Part shown: one piece after another, positions 19,561 through 27,332 of the stretch
How positions within the stretch are numbered: position 1 is the stretch's first letter
Layout of the letters: the number at the start of each line of letters is the position of its first letter
Origin: Saccharibacillus nicotianae
GTDB lineage: Bacteria; Bacillota; Bacilli; Paenibacillales; Paenibacillaceae
NCBI RefSeq assembly: GCF_042681745.1
Contig: NZ_JBHUGF010000010.1
Location: 558,001 to 622,000 of the forward strand
Direction: 5' to 3'
DNA: 64,000 nt
Made by a program: the position numbers and the translations under genes
The notes under the pieces: generated by a model
What the model was told of the DNA's origin: nothing
The model's database searches: none
What the model saw: the letters and a program-made list of their open reading frames with translations, nothing else

Positions 19561-20904
19561 ATGAAAAACGTATCCAATCAAGCAGACACCACTCAATTAC
19601 AATCTACCAAACCTCCAGTCAATCGCTGGTTAATTGCACTCGGTACTATTATTGTGCAAATGGGTCTGGGGACGATTTATACATGGAGTCTTTTTAACCA
19701 GCCTCTTGTTGATAAATTCGGTTGGGGTTTAAGTTCAGTAGCGATTACATTTTCGATTACCAGTTTTGCATTAGCATTTTCCACTTTATTTGCTGGGAAA
19801 TTACAAGAAAAATGGGGTATCCGTCGTCTGATCGGTATAGCAGGTATTGTACTTGGTGCAGGCTTAATGCTTAGTTCGCAAGTATCCTCTTTACCTTTAC
19901 TGTATATGTTAGCAGGGGTGATTGTCGGATTTGCTGATGGTACAGCATATATTACATCACTTTCTAATTTGATCAAATGGTTCCCGGAACGTAAAGGATT
20001 AATCTCCGGTATATCTGTAGGTGCATATGGAACAGGAAGTCTTATTTTCAAATACATTAACGGAGCATTTATCGGTTCTGTCGGCGTATCGGCAACCTTC
20101 TTATATTGGGGTATTATCGTATTGCTGATGATTGTGATCGGTTCTCGTCTAATTCGGGAAGCGAATGTATCTGGTGCAACCGTTCCACAAGCTAAAGGTA
20201 CAGCACAACGTGTAGGCGATAGCCAGCCGTCTGCTGTCAAACCAACAGCTACAGTAGTAACTCATGATTATACAGTAAAAGAAATGCTCAAAACCAAACA
20301 AGTATACTTACTATTTATTATGTTCTTTACAGCGTGTATGAGTGGGTTATACTTAATCGGAATTGTCAAAGATATCGGTGTACAATTAGCAGGATTGGAT
20401 TTGGCTACAGCGGCGAATGCTGTTGCGATGATCGCTATTTTCAACACAGCAGGACGGATTATTTTAGGAGCATTGTCTGATAAAGTAGGACGTATGAAAG
20501 TGATCTGCGGTACATTTATTGTTACAGCAGCAGCGGTTGCTGTTCTAAGCTTTATTCCATTAACTTATAGTATCTTCTTTGCAGCAGTAGCAGCGATTGC
20601 TTTCTGCTTCGGTGGTAACATTACTGTATTCCCTGCAATTGTGAGTGATTTCTTCGGACTTAAAAATCATAGCAAAAACTATGGTATCGTTTATCAAGGT
20701 TTTGGTATTGGGGCTTTGGCAGGTTCGTTTATCGCCGCTTGGATGGGTGGATTCAAACCTACATTTATCGTTATCGGTATGTTGTGTATCGTGTCCTTCT
20801 TAATTGCACTATGGATCAAACCTCCAGTCGCTGGTGCAAGCGAAGAAAAACAAATAGCCGACGAGAAAAAATGGAGTGCCAAACCGCATACAGCACGTAG
20901 TTAA
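19561..20904 (+). CDS. OFA-family MFS transporter (YhjX-like; predicted pyruvate or monocarboxylate transporter)
   Basis: Twelve-helix major facilitator of the oxalate/formate antiporter group, 447 aa from ATG 19561 (GGAAAGGAA upstream). The N-terminus NRWLIALGTIIVQMGLGTIY and TWSLFNQPL are typical of this group; cytoplasmic MFS motif LQEKWGIRR between helices 2 and 3 and ALSDKVGR in the second half. Position after a LytS/LytTR pair matches E. coli YpdAB controlling the OFA transporter YhjX, so pyruvate is the leading substrate guess; oxalate, formate or lactate are alternatives. Confidence 0.85.
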   Translation: MKNVSNQADTTQLQSTKPPVNRWLIALGTIIVQMGLGTIYTWSLFNQPLVDKFGWGLSSVAITFSITSFALAFSTLFAGKLQEKWGIRRLIGIAGIVLGAGLMLSSQVSSLPLLYMLAGVIVGFADGTAYITSLSNLIKWFPERKGLISGISVGAYGTGSLIFKYINGAFIGSVGVSATFLYWGIIVLLMIVIGSRLIREANVSGATVPQAKGTAQRVGDSQPSAVKPTATVVTHDYTVKEMLKTKQVYLLFIMFFTACMSGLYLIGIVKDIGVQLAGLDLATAANAVAMIAIFNTAGRIILGALSDKVGRMKVICGTFIVTAAAVAVLSFIPLTYSIFFAAVAAIAFCFGGNITVFPAIVSDFFGLKNHSKNYGIVYQGFGIGALAGSFIAAWMGGFKPTFIVIGMLCIVSFLIALWIKPPVAGASEEKQIADEKKWSAKPHTARS

Positions 20905-20964
20905 TATAGTCTATGAACGAATAGAGGCAAAGTGGAATCACATTGTAACTATGTATTAAAGCGT

Positions 20965-21001
20965 ACAGCTTCTCTTATATACTAAGGGAAGCTGTTTCTA
21001 T
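20965..21001 (+). terminator. Intrinsic terminator of the MFS gene
   Basis: 13-bp stem ACAGCTTCTCTTA (20965-20977) with TAAGGGAAGCTGT (20983-20995), one G-U pair, 5-nt loop, followed by a T-rich stretch. Confidence 0.85.
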
Positions 21002-21054
21002 ATTATTATTTTTACATTTTTTAGCAAAATTATTCTTTTATGGGTACATATTGT

Positions 21055-21060
21055 TATAAT
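21055..21060 (+). promoter_or_regulatory. Extended -10 promoter element before the HEAT-like gene
   Basis: TGT-TATAAT: a consensus -10 at 21055-21060 with the TGn extension, about 45 bp before the start codon at 21107. Confidence 0.6.
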
Positions 21061-21106
21061 TGAAGTAAGCTAACTCTATTCCATCAGTAAAGGAGGAGGT
21101 ATTCGC

Positions 21107-21694
21107 ATGAATGATATTCGTTTATGCACCAAACCGAATATGCTTTTTCTTCATATACTGGAAGCGTTATCACATTTGCCGTATTTGGCTAAATTAGACA
21201 CCAAACAAGATAAAGATGAACATGCGTCAGCAGAATATTTTACATTTGTGATGGAAGATCAGTCGACACTTGTGTATTTAATCAACGACCAGTCTACCAG
21301 TATTCCATATTTGTTGATTTCAGGGCCTGCTTGTCAACAATTAGCGTATCATCTAGATCAAAGCGATATCGTGTATTCTAGTAAAGATATTCAGTATCGT
21401 TGTCTACACGATCAACATGTCGATCAGAAGATTGATGCGATTTGTCGTCTAGGGATCGCTTCTTATGGGGAACCGTCTGCTGACGTGTTACACATTTTTC
21501 AATTGTATCTTCGTGATCCTGATGTACGTGTACGTCAATCGGCTGTATTTGCTACAAGCTTTATCGGATGGCAAGAGTTCGAGAAGATGTTGGTCTATAC
21601 AGCTAGTCATGATCCTGATTCACGAGTAGCTGAGATTGCAGAAAGTGCTATTCGGATTATGCGTGAAAGTGATTGGTTATCTGAACGTGCTTAA
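21107..21694 (+). CDS. Uncharacterised protein with HEAT-like C-terminal repeat
   Basis: Not recognised as a named family. 195 aa, soluble, no signal. The C-terminal 70 residues read as one or two HEAT-type helical pairs (LRDPDVRVRQSAVFATSFIG and HDPDSRVAEIAESAIRIM), suggesting a protein-binding module. Ribosome binding site AAAGGAGGAGG is very strong. Located upstream of a Ser/Thr kinase in the same direction but about 300 bp away; functional link is a guess. Confidence 0.7.
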   Translation: MNDIRLCTKPNMLFLHILEALSHLPYLAKLDTKQDKDEHASAEYFTFVMEDQSTLVYLINDQSTSIPYLLISGPACQQLAYHLDQSDIVYSSKDIQYRCLHDQHVDQKIDAICRLGIASYGEPSADVLHIFQLYLRDPDVRVRQSAVFATSFIGWQEFEKMLVYTASHDPDSRVAEIAESAIRIMRESDWLSERA

Positions 21695-21998
21695 CGGATA
21701 TAAAGCTTTATTTGGATATGCGGGAGTAACGTTGATAACGTTCATGAAATGGGAGATACTATAAATAAATCTTGATATTAGTAAGTAAAACAGCAAATAT
21801 TCTGGGATTATGAAAAAAAACCAGAATATTTGCTGAAATAAGTGAAATTTGTCAGAGAAATTGCTCACATTTGTTAAGTTTCATGCTAAAATGTCTGTGT
21901 AGACAGCCATAGTCATGACTGTTATCCATATTCTTCACCGGCACGGCGTCATACATGGGGGAACCGCTATGCTGTGGGAAGGTGCGAAGGGGTGTAGA
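21695..21998 (+). other. Intergenic region with a long inverted repeat; kinase promoter region
   Basis: Holds the 15-bp inverted repeat at 21791-21835 and an extended -10 sequence TGC-TAAAAT (21887-21892) likely serving the kinase gene. Reading frames extending the kinase upstream to 21915 have no ribosome binding site. Confidence 0.55.
21791..21835. repeat. 15-bp perfect inverted repeat
   Basis: CAGCAAATATTCTGG (21791-21805) and CCAGAATATTTGCTG (21821-21835), 15-nt A-rich spacer. Not followed by Ts on the plus strand, so not a normal terminator for the upstream gene. Confidence 0.8.
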
Positions 21999-22946
21999 AT
22001 GAATAAAATAATAGTCAATCCGGCCCTTGCCCGAAACCATACACTTGCGAATACATATCAGATTCGCAGGACATTATCGGTTAGTGAATTATCTATCGTC
22101 TATGTAGCAAGGCATATCGAGCAGGGTACACTTCATGTTATAAAAGAATTTTTTCCAAGTGCATTGGTACAACGTAAAAGGGATCGTCGGAATATTGATT
22201 GTCATGAACCAGGTCTAGGTTCTAAATATAGAGAAATGCTGGAAACGTTTCGATCTGAAGCTGAGATTCTAAGTCAGATTGATCATCAAGGGATTGTACG
22301 TTATGTGCAGTATTTTGAAGAAAATGGTACCGCTTATCTAGTGACAGAATATTGTAAAGGCATGACGTTGGATCAATTTATTGAAGAGCATCCAACTGAA
22401 ATCACCAACGATTTTTTGTTAGAACGTCTTGGTCTGGTTATTCGTGCTCTAGAATACATACACAGTCTCGGTTATATTCATCGTGATATCCGTCCAAGCA
22501 ATATTTTGATTGGCGAAGATGGGCAGACCAAATTACTTGATTTTGGTTCGGCTGTGCGCTATCAAGAAAAGACACATACGATCCTGACAACAGCAGGATA
22601 CTCACCGATTGAATTTTATTCAGGGCGTTCTGTGCAAGGACCTGTATCTGATATTTATAGTTTGGCGGCTACGATGTATTTTTGCTGTCAGGGTAAAGCA
22701 CCTATTGATGTGCCGAAGCGTCTGTTCCATGATACGTTAGAGCCTTTGCGCGACATGACGAAAGTCTCACCTATTTTAACAAGAGTGATTCATTGGGGAC
22801 TCGCTGTGTCGGCAGACAAACGCTGTGCTTCTCTCAAATGGTTCAAAGTTGCTATGCGTGCTGAACGTCTGTGGGAACGCAAATTTATTTTAATCAATGG
22901 TAAAAAGAAACTGGTTAATGATCCTAAGTCAACGATCAAAAAGTAA
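21999..22946 (+). CDS. Serine/threonine protein kinase with atypical ATP loop
   Basis: Soluble Hanks-type kinase, 315 aa from ATG 21999 (GCGAAGGGGTG upstream). Catalytic loop HRDIRPSN and DFGSA are present, as is VIKEFFPS with the ATP-contacting lysine. The glycine-rich loop is replaced by LSVSELSIVY, lacking the GxGxxG glycines, and the catalytic-loop lysine is arginine; activity may be reduced. No PASTA, FHA or membrane segment. The IKEFFP signature is shared with small bacterial kinases unrelated to PrkC. Substrates unknown; flanked by HEAT-like proteins on both sides. Confidence 0.85.
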   Translation: MNKIIVNPALARNHTLANTYQIRRTLSVSELSIVYVARHIEQGTLHVIKEFFPSALVQRKRDRRNIDCHEPGLGSKYREMLETFRSEAEILSQIDHQGIVRYVQYFEENGTAYLVTEYCKGMTLDQFIEEHPTEITNDFLLERLGLVIRALEYIHSLGYIHRDIRPSNILIGEDGQTKLLDFGSAVRYQEKTHTILTTAGYSPIEFYSGRSVQGPVSDIYSLAATMYFCCQGKAPIDVPKRLFHDTLEPLRDMTKVSPILTRVIHWGLAVSADKRCASLKWFKVAMRAERLWERKFILINGKKKLVNDPKSTIKK

Positions 22947-22954
22947 ACACTTGT

Positions 22955-22988
22955 AAAGCCTGCATATAGATATGATGTAGGCTTTTTT
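22955..22988 (+). terminator. Intrinsic terminator of the kinase gene
   Basis: AAAGCCTGCAT (22955-22965) pairs with ATGTAGGCTTT (from 22975), followed by a T run to 22988. Confidence 0.85.
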
Positions 22989-23074
22989 GTATTATAATTG
23001 GTAGATTAAGAAAACATAGAAGTAAAGGCTAGATTCATTTTTATCGTAATACTAATTGGAGGAATAAAAATTAC

Positions 23075-24127
23075 ATGCTCAAAATTACACAGAAATTCAT
23101 AAATGAATTACATTCAACAAAAGATATTAATTATAAGAAATTCCAAGCATACATAAATACGATTATTCGTTATGGTAATCAAGAAGATGCCGAAGCGTTG
23201 TATTCTAAGTTTATACAAGATCCTTCAACTTATGAAATGGGAAGATTGATAGAACCTATTATGAGATTAGGTGATAAAAACATAGCCCAATCATTATATG
23301 AATTTTCTATTGTAGACAATGATCTGACAGAAGAAGTATCTTACGAAGTGTTGCATGCTTTGGGTTATATGGGAGTAGAGCAAGCTATACCTGTATTAAT
23401 AAAATATGTATTAGAAAGTGAAATGTGGAACACCTGTGCATTTGCTTGTCTAGGATTAATTCATTTATCTATTAAAACATATCAGCAAGAATTAAAAGAT
23501 AAATTAGAACAATCTATCAATAAACCTTTATTTGATGAGTTTTTACCTATATTTAGTTTTCGTTTATATGATAATACTTTTGTCGAACGTTTATATGAAT
23601 GGGGCGATAAACATGCTTCTATCGATTGTAATGCGGGACTGATTCTAGGGATTGCTTTATATGGCAAAGAGCAGAAAGAAACGATAAAGAACATCATTTG
23701 GAGCTCCAATTGGCAGGCTCATGATACGGGTACAGGTACAGGGAGATATACTTATGAGGCGATGGGGCATGTTGGTTTAACATTTGAAGAATTGATTGGC
23801 GATCTGAAGCGATTTTTGGTAGAGATTCAATCTGATCGTGAATTAGAATATCGTTTAGATGTTTTACATTTTCTGTTAACGTTTAAATTAACGTATTTTT
23901 CTAAAGATATTAGATTTACTAATTCTAATCATGAGAATATTGAAATGCTATATACATTATTGTATTCAAGTGATGATAAGAATACAGACGATTCGATATT
24001 TAAACATTTAAAAGAAAGATTTGATCGGGATGAGCAATTCAGTATTATTGAAAGTTATGAACGCTTAAAACTACAAATGGAAATGTATATTGGCTTTGAA
24101 GTAGAACGTGAACATTTACTTTTTTAA
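23075..24127 (+). CDS. Uncharacterised helical (HEAT-like) protein
   Basis: Not recognised. 350 aa, soluble, predominantly helical and more AT-rich than the housekeeping genes. The first 130 residues look like HEAT/ARM units (EEVSYEVLHALGYMGVEQAIPVLIKYV, read in two helices), which favours a scaffold or immunity-type role, but no catalytic motif is visible. Ribosome binding site GGAGGAATA before ATG 23075. Own transcription unit: terminator upstream, the yitT promoter downstream. Confidence 0.65.
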   Translation: MLKITQKFINELHSTKDINYKKFQAYINTIIRYGNQEDAEALYSKFIQDPSTYEMGRLIEPIMRLGDKNIAQSLYEFSIVDNDLTEEVSYEVLHALGYMGVEQAIPVLIKYVLESEMWNTCAFACLGLIHLSIKTYQQELKDKLEQSINKPLFDEFLPIFSFRLYDNTFVERLYEWGDKHASIDCNAGLILGIALYGKEQKETIKNIIWSSNWQAHDTGTGTGRYTYEAMGHVGLTFEELIGDLKRFLVEIQSDRELEYRLDVLHFLLTFKLTYFSKDIRFTNSNHENIEMLYTLLYSSDDKNTDDSIFKHLKERFDRDEQFSIIESYERLKLQMEMYIGFEVEREHLLF

Positions 24128-24171
24128 CATAGAATATACATTTCAAAAAAATCTTTTACACAAGCAAGCTG

Positions 24172-24199
24172 TTTAGCATGGCAGTTCCTGTGGTATAAT
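24172..24199 (+). promoter_or_regulatory. Promoter of the yitT leader
   Basis: Consensus TATAAT at 24194-24199 with TG at 24191-24192 (extended -10), and TTTAGC at 24172-24177 as a weak -35 with 16-bp spacing. Transcription should start near 24206, about 245 nt before the coding region. Confidence 0.7.
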
Positions 24200-24205
24200 A
24201 AATTT

Positions 24206-24449
24206 AGCTTTAGAATCTATTAACGAAAGGATCAGGATACCATGGGTCCCCGAAGGATACTTCCCCAAAGGACGGTTTGGAAACGTTATGATCTCTCTTA
24301 TACTTAGCTCTTCCGTAGAGAACAAGTCACTATAGACCAACTCTAACGGAAGAGGGAATCATGTATGCGAAGGACAAAGTCCTCCAAGTTTGCCTCACGT
24401 AAGAGTCGGTCGATATCGATCAAACTTACGAGAAATAGAGGGAGCTTGT
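24206..24449 (+). ncRNA. Long, apparently structured 5' leader of yitT (candidate cis-regulatory RNA)
   Basis: Several helices can be drawn: CCAAA (24265-24269) with TTTGG (24276-24280); a 13-bp hairpin with one bulge, CTCTTCCGT-AGAG (24308-24320) with CTCT-A-ACGGAAGAG (24341-24354); AGGAC-AAA-GTCCT (24371-24383) extended by GCGAA/TTTGC; and CGTAAG/CTTACG (from 24398 to 24430) enclosing GGTCG-ATAT-CGATC. TATGAT/ATCATG closes a multi-branch junction. It does not match the T-box, SAM, M-box, ydaO, ykkC or other riboswitch consensus sequences I know. Confidence 0.55.
24242..24307 (+). CDS. Possible 21-codon leader peptide in the yitT leader
   Basis: ATG 24242 to TAG 24307 encodes a short basic peptide starting MGPRRILPQR. 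Possible Shine-Dalgarno sequences are AAAGG (24226-24230) and CAGGA (24233-24237). It ends exactly where the strong hairpin at 24308 begins, an arrangement typical of translation-attenuation leaders. A frame this short can occur by chance, so this is a candidate only. Confidence 0.35.
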   Translation: MGPRRILPQRTVWKRYDLSYT

Positions 24450-25181
24450 ATGAGGAGAAAACAAATGGATAAAACAGTATTAAGGCAGATTGCCATAATA
24501 CTGCTTGGAACTTTGATTTTAGCGTTTGCTTATTATCACATTAATGTTCAGAATCAATTATCAGAAGGCGGATTTGTAGGATTAGCCTTATTAGGAAAAT
24601 ATGCATTTGGATGGTCACCTGCTTGGACAGCTTTATTGCTGGATATACCAGTGATATTACTGGCATGGTGGTTAAAAGGCCGTCGCTTTATGTTATTTAC
24701 ACTAATTGGAGCACTATCGTTTTCACTATTTTACTCATTATTTGAGCAATTATCGTTGTTTGTGGTGGACCTGCACGGTAACCTGCTAGCAGCCGCAGTA
24801 TTATCTGGGTTGTTAACCGGTTTAGGAGCAGGAATCGTTCTACGATATGGTGGGGCGACCGGAGGCGATGATGTGTTGTCCAAGTTGATCAGTGATTGGA
24901 GCGGTTGGAAAATCGGTAATGTATTTTTTGCAAGTGATGCTATTGTATTGTTAATCTGTCTGTTCTATTTACCGCTTAAAGAAACAATGTATACGGTTCT
25001 AGCCGTATGGATTGCAGGTAAAGTGATCACATGGACGATGACAACAACATGGCAAGTACGTCACTTATTGCCGATCAAACGTACATCCACATTAGCTGTA
25101 TCTGTCAGTAAAGTAGCTGTAAAACCAATCACATCTACTCCGCAATCATTACAAATCAATCATAAAGGTATCAAAGTATAA
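24450..25181 (+). CDS. YitT/DUF161 family membrane protein
   Basis: Integral membrane protein, 243 aa, five to six hydrophobic helices with the family's GG-rich loops (LSEGGFVGLALLGKY, RYGGATGGDDVLSK). It lacks the C-terminal cytoplasmic DUF2179 domain of many YitT proteins and ends in a short basic tail. Function of the family is unknown; transport is suspected. Start is ambiguous: ATG 24450 with GAGGGAG (24437-24443), or ATG 24465 with GAGGAG 7 nt upstream. The gene stands alone behind the long leader and is followed by a bidirectional terminator. Confidence 0.82.
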   Translation: MRRKQMDKTVLRQIAIILLGTLILAFAYYHINVQNQLSEGGFVGLALLGKYAFGWSPAWTALLLDIPVILLAWWLKGRRFMLFTLIGALSFSLFYSLFEQLSLFVVDLHGNLLAAAVLSGLLTGLGAGIVLRYGGATGGDDVLSKLISDWSGWKIGNVFFASDAIVLLICLFYLPLKETMYTVLAVWIAGKVITWTMTTTWQVRHLLPIKRTSTLAVSVSKVAVKPITSTPQSLQINHKGIKV

Positions 25182-25184
25182 AAT

Positions 25185-25227
25185 AAAAGCCGTTCGGTGA
25201 TCATTAGGATCGACTGAACGGCTTTTT
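25185..25227. terminator. Bidirectional terminator between yitT and the MFS gene
   Basis: AAAAGCCGTTC (25185-25195) with GAACGGCTTTT (25216-25226), inner ATC/GAT pairing; runs of A upstream and T downstream serve both strands. Confidence 0.88.
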
Positions 25228-25228
25228 G

Positions 25229-26437
25229 TTATATCGTTTTGGTTACAGCTCTTTTTTCAACTAGATAATAACTAAGAATAGATCCCAAAATGCCGACTAC
25301 TGCGACAGCACCGCCGATGAGTGGCACATAAGGTAATCCAAGATGTGTAATCACAACACCCCCGAGAAAAGCACCCCCTGCATTGCCCAAATTCAGTGCA
25401 GAGTGACTGGAAGTCGCGGCAAGTCTTGGCGCTTCATGAGCCAGATTCATAATGCGAATCTGGATACCTGGCATAATCCCGAAAGCGGCTGCTCCCCAGA
25501 GAAAGACAAATACTAACGTTAATATCTGATTGTGAAGTACGCTGGACAGAATGACTAACAAGATGACAAGGATCGTAAACGTAGCAATTAAAGAAGGCAT
25601 CAACTTCCAATCTGCAAGCTTACCCCCTATAATATTACCTAATGTTACACCTACACCGAACATGACCAGAATCCATGTGACACTATGTTCTTGAAATCCG
25701 CTCACGTCTGTGAGGAGAGGGGTAATGTAAGTAAATACAGTAAACATACTTCCGCAACCAAAAGCACCGGTGAACAAAATAAGTAATACTTGTGGGTTAA
25801 TCAGACTACGGAATTCTTTGGCTAGACTTGAAGGGCCAGATTGTTCAATTTTTGGAATTAAGAAAAAGATACCAATCAGCGAAATCATACCCATAATCGT
25901 GATAGCTCCGAATGAAGAGCGCCAGCCTAAATATTGCCCGATAAAAGTTCCAAAAGGCACACCAATAATATTGGCAATGGTCAGTCCAGCAAGAACCATC
26001 GAGACTGCACTGGCTCTTTTCTCCGGTCGTACGAGTCTAGCGGCAATTAATGAGCTTGCTCCTAGAAAAGTACCATGTGCTAGAGCGGTAACTAGCCTTG
26101 AAGCCATTAATAATCCGTAATTAGGAGCAATAACAGCGAGCGCATTACCCAGTATAAAAATAATCATTAACAAACAGAGTAATTGCTTCTGCGGAATCCG
26201 ATGGGTCAATACAGTCAAAACAGGTGCTCCTACAGCTACACCGAGTGCATAGCTTGTAATCAGTTGCCCTGCTTGCGGAATCGTAACATGAAGATCGTTA
26301 GCTACATTAGGTAGAAGTCCCATAATTACAAATTCCGTCATACCAATAGCAAAAGCACCAGCAGTGAGACAAAATAAAGCTGCTGGAAAACGATCATTTT
26401 GAGGTGAAACTTGTTCTTGAGTGACAGATGGTTGCAT
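25229..26437 (-). CDS. MFS transporter of the DHA1/AraJ-PbuE type
   Basis: Twelve-helix proton-driven efflux protein, 402 aa from ATG 26437 (TAGGAGAG upstream on the minus strand). N-terminal GMTEFVIMGLLPNVA is the signature of the AraJ/YdhP/PbuE efflux group; motif GKLADWKLMP in the second half. Could export sugars, nucleosides or drugs; the substrate cannot be told. Its upstream region, shared with kptA, holds three copies of a 10-bp repeat (26481-26517). Confidence 0.82.
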   Translation of the reverse strand: MQPSVTQEQVSPQNDRFPAALFCLTAGAFAIGMTEFVIMGLLPNVANDLHVTIPQAGQLITSYALGVAVGAPVLTVLTHRIPQKQLLCLLMIIFILGNALAVIAPNYGLLMASRLVTALAHGTFLGASSLIAARLVRPEKRASAVSMVLAGLTIANIIGVPFGTFIGQYLGWRSSFGAITIMGMISLIGIFFLIPKIEQSGPSSLAKEFRSLINPQVLLILFTGAFGCGSMFTVFTYITPLLTDVSGFQEHSVTWILVMFGVGVTLGNIIGGKLADWKLMPSLIATFTILVILLVILSSVLHNQILTLVFVFLWGAAAFGIMPGIQIRIMNLAHEAPRLAATSSHSALNLGNAGGAFLGGVVITHLGLPYVPLIGGAVAVVGILGSILSYYLVEKRAVTKTI

Positions 26438-26480
26438 ATATTCTCTCCTATTTTCTGAAATTAATGATTTTTTTCTAAAG

Positions 26481-26517
26481 TGTTTGTACAATTTTCTGTA
26501 TGTACTCTGTATGTACA
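26481..26517. repeat. Three TGTNTGTACA-type repeats in a divergent promoter region
   Basis: TGTTTGTACA (26481-26490), TGTATGTACT (26497-26506) and TGTATGTACA (26508-26517). The last has TGTA/TACA dyad symmetry. Likely operators for a local regulator of the efflux gene or kptA. Confidence 0.5.
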
Positions 26518-26582
26518 TAGTAACATTTAAAATTCAAAGTGAGTATACACCTACTCCAAATTAATATTAAAGGAGCTTTCCG

Positions 26583-27131
26583 ATGTTAACATCCAAACAA
26601 GAAGTACAATTAAGTAAATATATGAGTTTGATTTTGCGTCATACTCCTGAGGAATATGGCATCCTGTTAGATGCTCGTGATGGTTCTTGTCCATTAGAAG
26701 AATTAGTTCATGTATTACGTGAGCAAAAAGGATGGAGCGAGATTACAGAAGATGATATCCGTCAGGTAGTCAGACAATCCGACAAACAACGCTTTGAAAT
26801 CAATGACGATCGCATCAAAGCCAGATATGGGCATAGTCATACTCAGGTGCAATACGAGCAAGGCACACCACCGGAAATCTTATATCATGGTACACATGAG
26901 AAAGCATTACCATTAATACTAGAGCAAGGGCTTTTGTCTATGAGTCGTCAGTATGTCCACTTATCAGCAAGTACACATTTTGCCGAATTAGCAGGTAAAC
27001 GTAGAGGCAAATTAGTTCTTTTACAAGTCGATACCGTTCGTGCGTTAGAAGCAGGGGTGACATTTTATTTTGCAGGGCATGAAGTCTGGTTGTCAGGTCA
27101 TATTCCTGCTGATTGTCTAAGCCAGGTATAA
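26583..27131 (+). CDS. kptA: RNA 2'-phosphotransferase KptA/Tpt1
   Basis: NAD-dependent enzyme that removes an internal RNA 2'-phosphate by transferring it to NAD. 182 aa: N-terminal winged-helix part with LSKYMSLILRHTPEEYGI (Arg and His of the catalytic tetrad) and C-terminal ADP-ribosyltransferase-like fold with YHGTHEKALPLIL and YVHLSAS. Bacteria lack the tRNA splicing pathway that yields this substrate in yeast, so its biological role is open (RNA repair or 5'-phosphate capping have been proposed). AAAGGAGC upstream of ATG 26583. Confidence 0.92.
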   Translation: MLTSKQEVQLSKYMSLILRHTPEEYGILLDARDGSCPLEELVHVLREQKGWSEITEDDIRQVVRQSDKQRFEINDDRIKARYGHSHTQVQYEQGTPPEILYHGTHEKALPLILEQGLLSMSRQYVHLSASTHFAELAGKRRGKLVLLQVDTVRALEAGVTFYFAGHEVWLSGHIPADCLSQV

Positions 27132-27161
27132 ATTTATACTTATTCATATAATGATCAAATC

Positions 27162-27200
27162 AAAGGGAGCGATAATATGTCGCTCCCTTGTTAGTTATTT
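27162..27200 (+). terminator. Terminator of kptA
   Basis: AAGGGAGCGA (27164-27173) with TCGCTCCCTT (27181-27190), then T-rich sequence. Confidence 0.78.
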
Positions 27201-27332
27201 TTACTTTTAGCCAGTACAGAGAAAGCACTATCATTAATATGATAGCTATTTATAACGTATCGATATCGATCAAATAAACAAAAGCAAAGTGAAATGCTAC
27301 GTTAATCTAATAATCGCGAACCTAGACACTAA

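Noticed and set aside
24206..24449. T-box, M-box, ydaO or ykkC riboswitch before yitT
   Set aside because: None of the conserved core sequences of these classes is present; kept as an unidentified leader.
25770..26120. 116-codon plus-strand frame inside the MFS gene
   Set aside because: Antisense shadow of membrane-helix codons; no independent evidence.
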